The notes below the pieces were generated by a model. That model had not been told where the DNA came from and did no database searches. It saw only the letters and a list, made by a program, of their open reading frames with translations. Below, one piece after another: positions 38,146 through 47,027 of a stretch of DNA of 64,000 nt. Origin of the DNA: JAMZMI01 sp964353015 (GTDB lineage Bacteria > Bacteroidota > Bacteroidia > Cytophagales > Cyclobacteriaceae). Location: the NCBI GenBank assembly GCA_964353015.1, contig CAYGUA010000001.1:1-64000 (forward strand), read 5' to 3'. Positions within the stretch are counted from its first letter, which is position 1; each line of letters opens with the position of its first letter. The position numbers and the translations under genes are program-made.

Positions 38146-41100
38146 CTACCTTTTTTCAACAAAATCCTTCGGGGAAATTTTATAATGCTTTTTAAAAGTA
38201 TTGCTAAATGAACTCGGTGTTGCAAAACCTGTCATATGAGCTACTTCAGAAACTGTAAGTTTGCCAGATTTCAGTAATTCCGCTGCTCGCTTCAGGCGAA
38301 TGGAATAGATGAGCTCCGAGGCAGAAACATCCAAAAGGTATTTTAATTTTCTAAAAAGTTGGGTTCTACTCATACCCACTTCTCTTGCTAGATTTTCTAC
38401 GCTAAAATGTTCATTCTGAATATTTTCCTCAATGATTTTGACACAGGCCGTCAATAGTTGCTTATCAGGGTCAGGGATGTCAATTTCAGAGGGGTTTAAT
38501 TGAGCCTCCCTTGCAAACTTCTCTTTTTGAAGTTTTTGATTTTTTAGAAGGCTGTCCACTTTGGCTTTCAATACCTTAGGGTAAAAAGGTTTGGTCACAA
38601 ATGCATTGGCACCTGATTTAAGTCCTTCCAATTCATCCGAAATAGTACTTTTGGCTGTTAATAATAATATTGGAATATGACTTGTTTTGAAGTTCTTTTT
38701 GATTTCAGCGCACACCTCATAACCATTCATTTTAGGCATTAGTACATCACTTATGATGAGGTTTGGTTGTGGATATTCCAGCGCCTTTTCTATTCCTTCC
38801 TTGCCATTCTTTGCTATGCTGATATTGTGATTATCCGAAAATAAATCCCTAAGCATAAACAATAATTCAGGATCGTCCTCCACAATGAGAATATGATCTC
38901 TTAATTTCTCCCCTTCCCTAAAATTGGTTTCAGTGGTATTAACTGAAACCAATTCAGGCTCTTCATCTACCAGATCATGTATTGGCGTTTGCACTGGTAG
39001 TCTTACTGTAAAATGACTTCCCTCTGCTGTTTTGCTTTGCACCTCAATAGTACCATTATGCAACGACACTAGATTTTGAACCAGATCAAGTCCTATGCCT
39101 GTACCACTAGCAAAGCCAGAACCTGCTTCTGTTCTATAAAACCGATCAAAAATATGAATTTGGTCTTCATCAGATATACCAATGCCATTATCTATAACAT
39201 CAATTCTTAGAATTATAGGATTCCCAACAACCACAGATTTCTCCATATCAAGGCATACTTCCACTCGACCAGAATTGGAGGTATATTTAATTGCATTAAA
39301 AATCAGATTTCTCAATACTTTTTCTAGTATTTTCTCATCGACCCAAAGCACTTCCTCTTTGCTCTTGATGGTTAGATTATAGTCAATATTTTTTTTCACA
39401 GCAGCGGATTCCAAATCATCAAATACCCGTGAACAAAGGTTTGCAATGTTTGTTCTGGCAGGTGCAAATTGTTGAGCACCTTCTTCTATCCTTTTGAACT
39501 GAATCAATTCATCAACCAATGAAAAAAGGGTGTTGGCTGATCGTTTGATAATATTACCATGTTTTATAAGTTCTTCATGAGTCAGAGGCTGATTATCTGA
39601 TACCTTTTCAGCTGATGGGATCATCAAGGTAAGCGGGGTTCTAAGCTCATGGGAGATGTTTGTGAAAAACCGCAGTTTGTGTTTAGTCAAAATTTCCGAT
39701 TGTTCCTTTTCATATTTTAATGCTTTAAGCTCCTTTCGCTTGCTAGATCTGAAGGCAAGAATATGGTAAATCGCATAGCCCAGAGTTATCACTGCGAGGA
39801 AATAAACTAATTTTGCCCAGAGCGTAAGCCACCATGGAGGTAAGACAACAAAGTCAATAGACGCTATATTCCCTGACCAGATACCTGTAGCATCTGCTCC
39901 TTTAACCATAAATGTGTATTCTCCGGGACTAAGATTGGCATACGAAACACTGCTGTTGTGACCTGAGGACACCCAATCTTTATCTACACCTGTTAACTTA
40001 AAACTGTAGTTATTTTGGGTAGGTGAAGAAAAATTATCAATGTAAAATTCAAAAGTTAAAGGTTCGTCATAGATAAATTGATAGTATTCATCTGACTTCT
40101 CTCTTGCTAAAGCCCACAAAGGATTAGTCACTGATTTAATGCTGACTATGGACTGAAATCTTTTTGGTATTTTGTTATCAGGATCGTAAGATAAAACGCT
40201 GTGATCGCCTCCAAAAAGTAACAATCCAGATCTTGTTTTCAAAACTGAATTTATCTCATATAAACCATATTCCTTTCCAAACTTTGATAGTTTATCAGTG
40301 TCAGTAGAAAGACGAAAAACATTCTTTGGAGTGACCAACCACACATTATTCAAGTTATCCACAGCAATTCCACGGATACTGCCCTGAAACATTTTGTATG
40401 GAAAATGCTCAAAACTGAATTCATCTTTTCTAAACATGTATAGACCGCTCTCTCTTGTCCCTACCCAAATATTACCAGTAGCGTCCTGGTTAATCGATCT
40501 TATCTGTTTGGCTTTAAATTGCTTGCTGTTTTGGTTATTGATCCAGTCTGTATGGCCGTTTCGAAGATTGTGTTTTAAAAGACCATCATCTACGGTTCCA
40601 ATCCATAAGTTTTGCTCAGTGTCAATGTAAACGACCGAAATGGGTGCTTCCTTTGGAAATGACCGCAATCCACTATCGAATAGTTTAGCCTCACCATTTA
40701 TATCTTCGAGGTATATCAAGCCATTTGAAGTTCCTGCCCAAATGAGCCCATTTTCAGCAATATCAAGCGACCTTACAGGCGGTATATTATAATTTATAAA
40801 AGTACCAGATGACTTGTGAAATGAAGTCAAACCCTCATCAGTTCCCAGTAGAATCTTATCATTAGATACCACCTTAATGTACTGCACACGATCCGTGTTG
40901 AGCGAGGATCCATTTGTCGATCCAAAATTGCTGAAAACTCCTGTTTTAGGATCAAACATAGCCAAACCTGACGACCTTGATCCAAAATATACATTTCCTT
41001 GTTCGTCTTGATCTAAAGCAAGAATACTGTTGTCACTGGATCGACTGGGAGGCATTTTGAAGGGGACAACCAATTCAAATTCATCTGTTTTACTGTCATA

Positions 41101-42213
41101 TACATTTAACCCCTTACTCTTTGCAGCAACCCAAATGACACCCAAACGATCCTCAAAAATTGCGCGTACCTGGTCTCCCTGAAACCCTCCAGCCAGAAGA
41201 TCCTGAAAGTCTGAAAATTCAATTTTCGAGTTTCTTAATCTGCAGACAAAAGCCCCAGTGGATATTGTACCTATCCAGACTCTACCCAAATTATCCAGCA
41301 TTAAGTTGTTGATTCCTCTTACATTGAATAGTTTGTCAGATTTGTAAAAGTTATTGATTGATTCGAAGGTGCTTGTTTGGGAATTGAGAATGTAAAGTTC
41401 TCCAGTACTTATCCAGATATTTTTATCAGGACCTTCAATTACGTCAGAAACATCTAAAAGAAGGTTTTCAGATATCCGATTCCAATGGAATAGTAAACTA
41501 TAGTCTGGTTTCAAAAGAAACAATCCCTTATTTGTGCCAATGAAGATATTACCTGTTCGAATCTGACAAATAGCACGAATTTCCAAATCATTATATATTC
41601 CAAGGTTGACACGTTCGAAACCATCATCACCTCTATAAACGCACAAACCTTTAGCTGTTCCGATGAGTAAATCGGAGTTTGCAGTCAGTAATAGGTCAGT
41701 GATTTTGTCATTAGGAAGTCCTGATTCTTGTGTAGTAGCGAAGAATTTTTTGAAATTATTAACCTTATAATTAGCTGGGTCTATCTTCTTTTGATTAAGT
41801 CCATGATCTGTACCTACCCACAGATTGTTATGTTTATCAGATTGAATGCACAATACTCTGTTGCTGGACAGTGAGTTTGAATCTTCCAGATTATGACTGA
41901 AAACCTCAAATGTTTGACCGTCAAAAGAAACCAAACCTGCTGCTTCATCGCCGAACCACATCAAACCATTTTGATCCTGTGAAATGGACAGTACGTACCC
42001 TCCTGGTAGCCCATTGTTTACGGTATAGTTTCTGAATCCCAATGTGGTTGGAAAGGCATAATTATACGATAAGGAATCTAACCCGTTACTGAAAACCAAA
42101 GAAGGGAATAAGATCAAGAGGATATGAATCCTGCTAATATTAAGAGAATTAAATAGACATTTGAAAGATGGCCTATATACTAAAGATGCTTTCATCACGC
42201 ACAATTTTAGCAA
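38146..42213 (-). CDS. Hybrid two-component system regulator (HTCS)
   Basis: A 1355-aa one-protein sensor and regulator of the kind that controls Bacteroidota polysaccharide loci. Order: N-terminal signal/anchor; Reg_prop beta-propeller repeats over about residues 60-680 (repeated L-W-F-G, L-W-V-G-T, I-W-V-G-T); a Y_Y_Y domain about 715-780; a membrane span about 793-818; HisKA with the phosphorylated His in T-N-I-S-H-E-L-R-T-P-L (near residue 852); HATPase; a receiver domain with the phospho-acceptor Asp in L-I-I-S-D-V-L-M-P-K-M-N-G (near 1152); and an AraC-type helix-turn-helix from about 1255. The periplasmic sensor presumably binds a pectin oligosaccharide. It is flanked by two pectate lyases. 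Confidence 0.92.
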   Translation of the reverse strand: MLKLCVMKASLVYRPSFKCLFNSLNISRIHILLILFPSLVFSNGLDSLSYNYAFPTTLGFRNYTVNNGLPGGYVLSISQDQNGLMWFGDEAAGLVSFDGQTFEVFSHNLEDSNSLSSNRVLCIQSDKHNNLWVGTDHGLNQKKIDPANYKVNNFKKFFATTQESGLPNDKITDLLLTANSDLLIGTAKGLCVYRGDDGFERVNLGIYNDLEIRAICQIRTGNIFIGTNKGLFLLKPDYSLLFHWNRISENLLLDVSDVIEGPDKNIWISTGELYILNSQTSTFESINNFYKSDKLFNVRGINNLMLDNLGRVWIGTISTGAFVCRLRNSKIEFSDFQDLLAGGFQGDQVRAIFEDRLGVIWVAAKSKGLNVYDSKTDEFELVVPFKMPPSRSSDNSILALDQDEQGNVYFGSRSSGLAMFDPKTGVFSNFGSTNGSSLNTDRVQYIKVVSNDKILLGTDEGLTSFHKSSGTFINYNIPPVRSLDIAENGLIWAGTSNGLIYLEDINGEAKLFDSGLRSFPKEAPISVVYIDTEQNLWIGTVDDGLLKHNLRNGHTDWINNQNSKQFKAKQIRSINQDATGNIWVGTRESGLYMFRKDEFSFEHFPYKMFQGSIRGIAVDNLNNVWLVTPKNVFRLSTDTDKLSKFGKEYGLYEINSVLKTRSGLLLFGGDHSVLSYDPDNKIPKRFQSIVSIKSVTNPLWALAREKSDEYYQFIYDEPLTFEFYIDNFSSPTQNNYSFKLTGVDKDWVSSGHNSSVSYANLSPGEYTFMVKGADATGIWSGNIASIDFVVLPPWWLTLWAKLVYFLAVITLGYAIYHILAFRSSKRKELKALKYEKEQSEILTKHKLRFFTNISHELRTPLTLMIPSAEKVSDNQPLTHEELIKHGNIIKRSANTLFSLVDELIQFKRIEEGAQQFAPARTNIANLCSRVFDDLESAAVKKNIDYNLTIKSKEEVLWVDEKILEKVLRNLIFNAIKYTSNSGRVEVCLDMEKSVVVGNPIILRIDVIDNGIGISDEDQIHIFDRFYRTEAGSGFASGTGIGLDLVQNLVSLHNGTIEVQSKTAEGSHFTVRLPVQTPIHDLVDEEPELVSVNTTETNFREGEKLRDHILIVEDDPELLFMLRDLFSDNHNISIAKNGKEGIEKALEYPQPNLIISDVLMPKMNGYEVCAEIKKNFKTSHIPILLLTAKSTISDELEGLKSGANAFVTKPFYPKVLKAKVDSLLKNQKLQKEKFAREAQLNPSEIDIPDPDKQLLTACVKIIEENIQNEHFSVENLAREVGMSRTQLFRKLKYLLDVSASELIYSIRLKRAAELLKSGKLTVSEVAHMTGFATPSSFSNTFKKHYKISPKDFVEKR

Positions 42214-42363
42214 TCAGTGTGATCTAAAATAATGTATCCATTCAAAAATTACTTAATGAACCACACATTATACCTTTTGCAACGCTGATTCATGTTAGAG
42301 ATGATCCTTTGCACTTATTTCGTGTTATCAACAATGCCATAACTTGACCAGCAAAACAATATT

Positions 42364-44124
42364 ATGATTAGATCAATGATTGCTATCCGTAAACAATACC
42401 TATTACTTTTCTTTCTTTATATACTCACGATTTCTCTAGTTTATTCCCAAACACCTGCTTTCCCAACAGCAGAAGGTTATGGCATGTGGGTAACCGGAGG
42501 CCGTGGAGGCAAGGTAGTAGAAATAACGACCACAGAAAATCAGGATGCACGTGGAAAAATTATAGAAGGGGGCCTAAGCTGGGCATTGGATCAATATCCT
42601 GGTGAGCCAATCACAATTGTATTCAAAGTATCAGGGGTCATTGACCTTAAGGGAAACGATTTACGTAAAAAGCGAAGCAACCTCACAATCGCAGGACAGA
42701 CTGCACCAGGAGATGGTATTTGTATAAAAGGCGGCAATGTGAATCTTGGAGGTAGCTTCAATGTGATCATCCGTCATGTACGCTTTAGAGTCGGGCTAAA
42801 GGATAATGGTACTTTTATTGAAGGTGGCGCTATAGGACTGGAAAATGGAGGAAATTTTATCATCGACCATTGCACTTTCGGCTGGTCAGGAGAGGAAAAT
42901 ATGACCATTTATGATGACTATAGTTTTACAGTGCAATGGTGTATTTTACACGAAGGGCTATATGACGTAGGTCACCCCAAAGGAGCGCGAAGTTATGGTA
43001 GTCAATGGGGTGGCGAAACAGCTACTTATCATCACAACCTATTAGCAAACAATGTGAGTCGAACGCCACGAATAAATGGGGCCAAAAGTAATGATATCAA
43101 TGTGTTGATGGATTATGTAAACAATGTCAACTTCAATTGGGGGAAACAAAACTCTACATACGGTGGCGAAATGCAGGATGTAGGTCAAACGCAACACTGC
43201 AATTGGATAAACAATTACTACAAGCCTGGTCCTGCCAGAGATGGGAGTCATTATTCTTATTTCATTCAAGCAATCGGATCCACCACAGAACGAACTTCAC
43301 TATGGTATCTGGCAGGAAACTTTATTGAGGGTGCCGCTAATGAAATAAACAATACTGACAATTATGAAGGAATTGACTTAAGCGTTTATACTGACAAGGG
43401 CATTGAGAAGTCTACGTTATTTTCACCTACTGCATTTGAAGTTCCTTATACATTGAAAATAGAGTCTGTGGAAGACGCTTATAATAGTGTTTTAGCAAAA
43501 GCAGGAGCATTTCCTCGAGATTCGGTAGATCTGAGAATAATCAAAGAAGTAGAAACAGGAAATGTGAGTGGCTCAGGAAAATTTGGAGAAGGCAAGGGAA
43601 TCATCGATGATCCAGAAGTCGTTGGTGGGTTTCCAAACTACCAAATTTATCATATTGTTGCTGATGTTGACCATGATGGAATGGCTGACTACTGGGAGCT
43701 GGCTAATGGTTTGGATACCACTGATGTGGATGATAGAAACAAAACAACAAGTCAAGGCTACACCTATTTAGAGGCCTATCTGAATGGGCTGGTCGGCGAG
43801 GAATTAGACGAGCTTTCTTATCCTTTGCCTATTTATATTGACAACACATCGACTGAGATTTTAGGTATTAATGAAGTGTCTACCCTAATTAATGATGGAA
43901 AATTTCTGGTATATGTTGACTCAACTGATCGCTTTCTAAAGACTAAAAGCGCTATAGCTATTGAAGAAATGGTTATATATGATATCCACGGAACAACAAT
44001 TACTAGGTTTTCATCACCTGATGTTAATGATATTGACCTCTCAGAATTGCCCTCTGGGCTATTTATTTTACGCGCCTTATTGAAAAATGGAGAGGTGCAC
44101 ACGGCTAAGTTCATCATTAACTAA
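42364..44124 (+). CDS. T9SS-exported pectate lyase (PL1-like)
   Basis: A 586-aa exported protein: signal peptide (cut near Y-S-Q), A-F-P-T-A-E-G-Y-G-M-W-V-T-G-G-R-G-G, V-S-G-V-I-D, I-A-G-Q-T-A-P-G-D-G and H-H-N-L-L-A-N-N-V-S-R-T-P-R as in the PL1 beta-helix, then D-V-D-H-D-G-M-A-D-Y-W-E calcium-binding segment, and a T9SS type A tail over about residues 505-586 (M-V-I-Y-D-I-H-G-T, G-L-F-I-L-R-A). Compared with the other lyase it adds the T9SS tail, so it is directed to the cell surface or secreted while the first is probably periplasmic or released differently. Transcribed divergently from the HTCS gene. Confidence 0.88.
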   Translation: MIRSMIAIRKQYLLLFFLYILTISLVYSQTPAFPTAEGYGMWVTGGRGGKVVEITTTENQDARGKIIEGGLSWALDQYPGEPITIVFKVSGVIDLKGNDLRKKRSNLTIAGQTAPGDGICIKGGNVNLGGSFNVIIRHVRFRVGLKDNGTFIEGGAIGLENGGNFIIDHCTFGWSGEENMTIYDDYSFTVQWCILHEGLYDVGHPKGARSYGSQWGGETATYHHNLLANNVSRTPRINGAKSNDINVLMDYVNNVNFNWGKQNSTYGGEMQDVGQTQHCNWINNYYKPGPARDGSHYSYFIQAIGSTTERTSLWYLAGNFIEGAANEINNTDNYEGIDLSVYTDKGIEKSTLFSPTAFEVPYTLKIESVEDAYNSVLAKAGAFPRDSVDLRIIKEVETGNVSGSGKFGEGKGIIDDPEVVGGFPNYQIYHIVADVDHDGMADYWELANGLDTTDVDDRNKTTSQGYTYLEAYLNGLVGEELDELSYPLPIYIDNTSTEILGINEVSTLINDGKFLVYVDSTDRFLKTKSAIAIEEMVIYDIHGTTITRFSSPDVNDIDLSELPSGLFILRALLKNGEVHTAKFIIN

Positions 44125-44253
44125 TGCTAATGTCGGTTTTTTGCTTAATGAAGTTCACATTGTTTTTACCTTTATAATCACCTCACCTACTCTGGCATCC
44201 CAACACCTAAGGCAAAAGGTCTTAGGAAGTATTGACCATGTGTACATGTTCAT

Positions 44254-44288
44254 AAAAAAGGCAAGAGTGAATTTCACAATTGCCTTTT
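44254..44288. terminator. Bidirectional terminator between convergent genes
   Basis: Arms aaaaggcaa and ttgcctttt pair perfectly, with an inner gtga/tcac extension, and the stem is flanked by A and T runs on both sides. It sits between the ends of the plus-strand pectate lyase (44124) and the minus-strand OYE remnant (44309). Confidence 0.8.
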
Positions 44289-44308
44289 GAATATGGTTCA
44301 TGTAACGT

Positions 44309-45300
44309 TTAAGCCTCTTGATACAAAGGTTCGGTTTTAGCTTCATAATCTGTATAGCCCTTCTTGCCAGGTGTGTAAAAGGTGCTTCCATCCCACTCTG
44401 ATAAGGACACGCCTTGAGCGAAACGTTCCACCACATCAGGATTAGAAATGAATGGTTTCCCGAAAGCAACCAGATCAGCATTTCCATCTTCAAGTACCTT
44501 GTTCCCTTTCTCCTGATCGAAACCAGCATTGATCATCAAGGTGCCTTTGTAGATTGGGCGGTATCTTTTTGCGATATGAGTCTCAGCATAAGGTATCGCT
44601 GATACATCCGTAAATGGCTCTGACAAATGCAAATAAGCCAAATCATATTCATTGAGCTTCTCTACAATGTAATCGAATGTCGGGATGGTCTCTTCATCCA
44701 TGGTCATTCCAAAAATGCCATTCAATGAAGGATTCAATCTTAAACCAACTTTCTGAATCGGCATTTCCTTTTGTACTGCATCCAATACTTCAAATAGGAA
44801 GCGGGCTCTGTTTTGCTTGTTTCCTCCATATTCATCCGTTCTATGATTGGAAGTAGCGCTGAAAAACTGATGAAAAAGATAACCATTGGAAGAATGAATC
44901 TCTACTCCATCAAATCCTGCGGCCATAGCATTTTTTGCTGCATGCGCAAAATCATTGATCGTTTGTTGGATCTCTTCTTTACTCATTTCCTTTGGCGTTA
45001 CCGTGTCTTTCATTCCTTCAGGAGTGTAAGATTGTGCGTTCGGATTGATCGCACTTGGTGCTAATGGCAAATCTCCACCATGAAAGTCAGGATGAGAGAT
45101 TCTGCCCACATGCCACAACTGAATAAAAATCTTCTCCCTTTTATCATGTACTTTTTGATTGCGATTTTCAAAACATCAGTGTGAGCCTCAGTGAGAATAC
45201 CCGAAGTGATGAAACCAACTGCCTTTTCAGAAACCTGTGATCCCTCGACAATGATCAAGCCAGCGAAAGCTATAATAGGGAACAGTGACATAGGGAGCAT
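44309..45300 (-). pseudogene. Old Yellow Enzyme-family flavoprotein gene, broken
   Basis: The 3' frame (45118-44309, about 270 residues) is the body of an NADH:flavin oxidoreductase/alkene reductase: L-W-H-V-G-R-I-S-H-P, the substrate-binding H-S-S-N-G-Y-L, R-T-D-E-Y-G-G, and L-V-A-F-G-K-P-F. The N-terminal part continues in another frame (to 45300) with A-G-L-I-I-V-E-G-S-Q-V-S and L-T-E-A-H-T-D. The frames rejoin if the A4 run at 45165-45168 had five A residues, that is, a one-base deletion. About 65 residues expected before A-G-L-I-I are also missing, and short tandem repeats (45318-45343) lie at that break. Full enzymes are about 360 residues, so this copy is inactive unless the reads are wrong. 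Confidence 0.8.
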
Positions 45301-45317
45301 TGGACAATGGAAATTGG

Positions 45318-45345
45318 ACAGTGAGCAGTGAGCAGTGAGCAGTTG
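45318..45345. repeat. Tandem 7-bp repeat, cagtgag x3
   Basis: The unit cagtgag is repeated three times and closes with cagttg. It sits directly before the broken N-terminus of the OYE gene. Confidence 0.8.
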
Positions 45346-45365
45346 TGCTCAAATTAAGAACCAAC

Positions 45366-46100
45366 TTACCGTTGAAGCTGAACAAGTTCGGCTTCCGGGA
45401 CCTGAATCAGCAACGGGGATTTATCAGGATCAAGCCATTGAAATAAGGTAAGTATATTTTCTTCACTCATTGAGGTACATCCTGCAGTGGGCGCTCCTTC
45501 CATTCTCCAAATGTGCAAGAAAATAGCACTGCCCTTGCCTTGCACCACCGGACTGGTGTTGTGTTCCACGACCATGCCCAACTTGTACAAATGATCTTTC
45601 CGTTTCATCCGTTCAAAGGATTTCCATCGATCCGTCGGTTGATTAGATTCAGCAGAAAGTCTTATCCATCGATTGTAATCTGTCGATTGCACATCATCCA
45701 CAAAAAAGTCAAACTCGGTCACCTGTCTGTATTCTGCTTTTACCCCTTCTGGAACTTTTGCAGCATATCCAAATGCACAGCCCAATTGAAAAATACCCGC
45801 AGGACCTTTCCCATCTCCCTCCTTTTTTCCTGGACCAACTAAAATGTCTGGATGAAGTCCGCGTCCCCATCCAAGACCATTTCTTCCCACCATTACTTTT
45901 ACTGGTTCACCTACTTTCAACCAGACATTTTCTTTTTTTTCATATCGAATCAACAGACCAGATGGATTGGCCCATCCAGAAGTGGTGACAAGGATGATTT
46001 GGCTACATGATCCAGGCACCTGCAATCGGTCGCAAGGATTTTGTGCGCTGGTAGTTTGAACATAGAAGGTCAAGAAAAACAATAAGATATTAAGTCTCAT
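45366..46100 (-). CDS. Exported L,D-transpeptidase (YkuD-type)
   Basis: A 244-aa exported protein with a signal peptide (cut near S-A-Q, residue 20). The C-terminal half carries the YkuD active-site pattern: S-A-I-F-L-H-I-W (His196) followed by G-A-P-T-A-G-C-T-S-M with the catalytic Cys208. The earlier part has W-G-R-G-L-H and G-K-G-P-A-G-I-F-Q-L-G as in the family. Such enzymes make 3-3 cross-links or attach proteins to peptidoglycan, or trim it. It precedes the YARHG lipoprotein's gene in transcription direction by 33 bases, same strand. Confidence 0.8.
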   Translation of the reverse strand: MRLNILLFFLTFYVQTTSAQNPCDRLQVPGSCSQIILVTTSGWANPSGLLIRYEKKENVWLKVGEPVKVMVGRNGLGWGRGLHPDILVGPGKKEGDGKGPAGIFQLGCAFGYAAKVPEGVKAEYRQVTEFDFFVDDVQSTDYNRWIRLSAESNQPTDRWKSFERMKRKDHLYKLGMVVEHNTSPVVQGKGSAIFLHIWRMEGAPTAGCTSMSEENILTLFQWLDPDKSPLLIQVPEAELVQLQR

Positions 46101-46132
46101 AATTCAAGATATCATGCTTCTATTCGCCGAAC

Positions 46133-46966
46133 TTACCGTCCAAAACTATCATAGTATTCTTCATAATAATCCTCATAGTTATAAAGCATATCTATGTTCC
46201 GCGCTTCCAATTCAGTAAGCTGATCCCGAATATCCACGGACATAGGGATATACCAATCTTTTGCGTCAAAAATCCTGCGGATCTTTAGATTTTGAAAGCT
46301 GTAACCATGACGCGCATAAATCTCATTACGAATCATCTCTATCTTTTCGGGTAGCATATTTGCCACTTCATCCACTTCAAGATAACGTGTGGATGCTTCT
46401 GAATACTCTCCCACGTAAGGACTGTAGCTGAATTTTTTCTTTTCCAATACAAAGGTTTTGGCTGAAACCGTGTTTTTATAGGGCCTCCAGCTTCCCGTTA
46501 ATTGTCGTTCGTTCAAATTGATAACAAACTTAAACTCCCCATCATATTGATCGTCTCCTGGTTCGCGCATATTGATATCATATATACCCGGTGATGTTTC
46601 CATAATGGTACCCCGGATGGGTCGGAAGTTCCCTGCGCACACGCTGTGTCCGTAAATCGAATCCTTGTCAGCATAGGCCAAGGCGATATTGATCTTGTTT
46701 TTGCCAAAGGCACCAACCCAATACCCATAAAGTGGATCCTTGGAGTTATTAATTTTATAAATATCTTCTTCAATCTGATATTGCGACTTTGGTTTTGAAG
46801 GTCCAATCGTTCTGGGATCGCGTTTTAAAACGGCTTGTACCATTTCCACCTTGTTTACCCCCTCTTCTTGTTCAGGTTCTTGTAATGGTTTTTTTTGTTT
46901 GTTACCAGGGCTACAGGAAAAGAAAACTATTCCCAGGGCAATCAAGATTAGATAGGTTGGCTTCAT
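46133..46966 (-). CDS. YARHG-domain lipoprotein
   Basis: A 277-aa lipoprotein: lipobox V-F-F-S-C (Cys18), a low-complexity linker, a central beta-rich region (about 80-180) and a C-terminal YARHG domain (about 210-275) with the signature E-I-Y-A-R-H-G-Y-S-F and D-W-Y-I-P. YARHG domains are extracellular and thought to bind peptidoglycan or sugars. Same strand as the L,D-transpeptidase 33 bases downstream, so the two may form an envelope-related unit. Confidence 0.82.
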   Translation of the reverse strand: MKPTYLILIALGIVFFSCSPGNKQKKPLQEPEQEEGVNKVEMVQAVLKRDPRTIGPSKPKSQYQIEEDIYKINNSKDPLYGYWVGAFGKNKINIALAYADKDSIYGHSVCAGNFRPIRGTIMETSPGIYDINMREPGDDQYDGEFKFVINLNERQLTGSWRPYKNTVSAKTFVLEKKKFSYSPYVGEYSEASTRYLEVDEVANMLPEKIEMIRNEIYARHGYSFQNLKIRRIFDAKDWYIPMSVDIRDQLTELEARNIDMLYNYEDYYEEYYDSFGR

Positions 46967-47027
46967 TTGATTTTGTTTCTGTTAAGTTGTATGGAAAATA
47001 GATAAATTCCGACAATATTTAAAACTC

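Noticed and set aside
38146..42213. Separate sensor kinase and response regulator genes
   Set aside because: The frame is uninterrupted from propeller to AraC helix-turn-helix, so it is one hybrid protein.
45318..45345. CRISPR array
   Set aside because: Units are only 7 bp with no spacers; simple tandem repeat.
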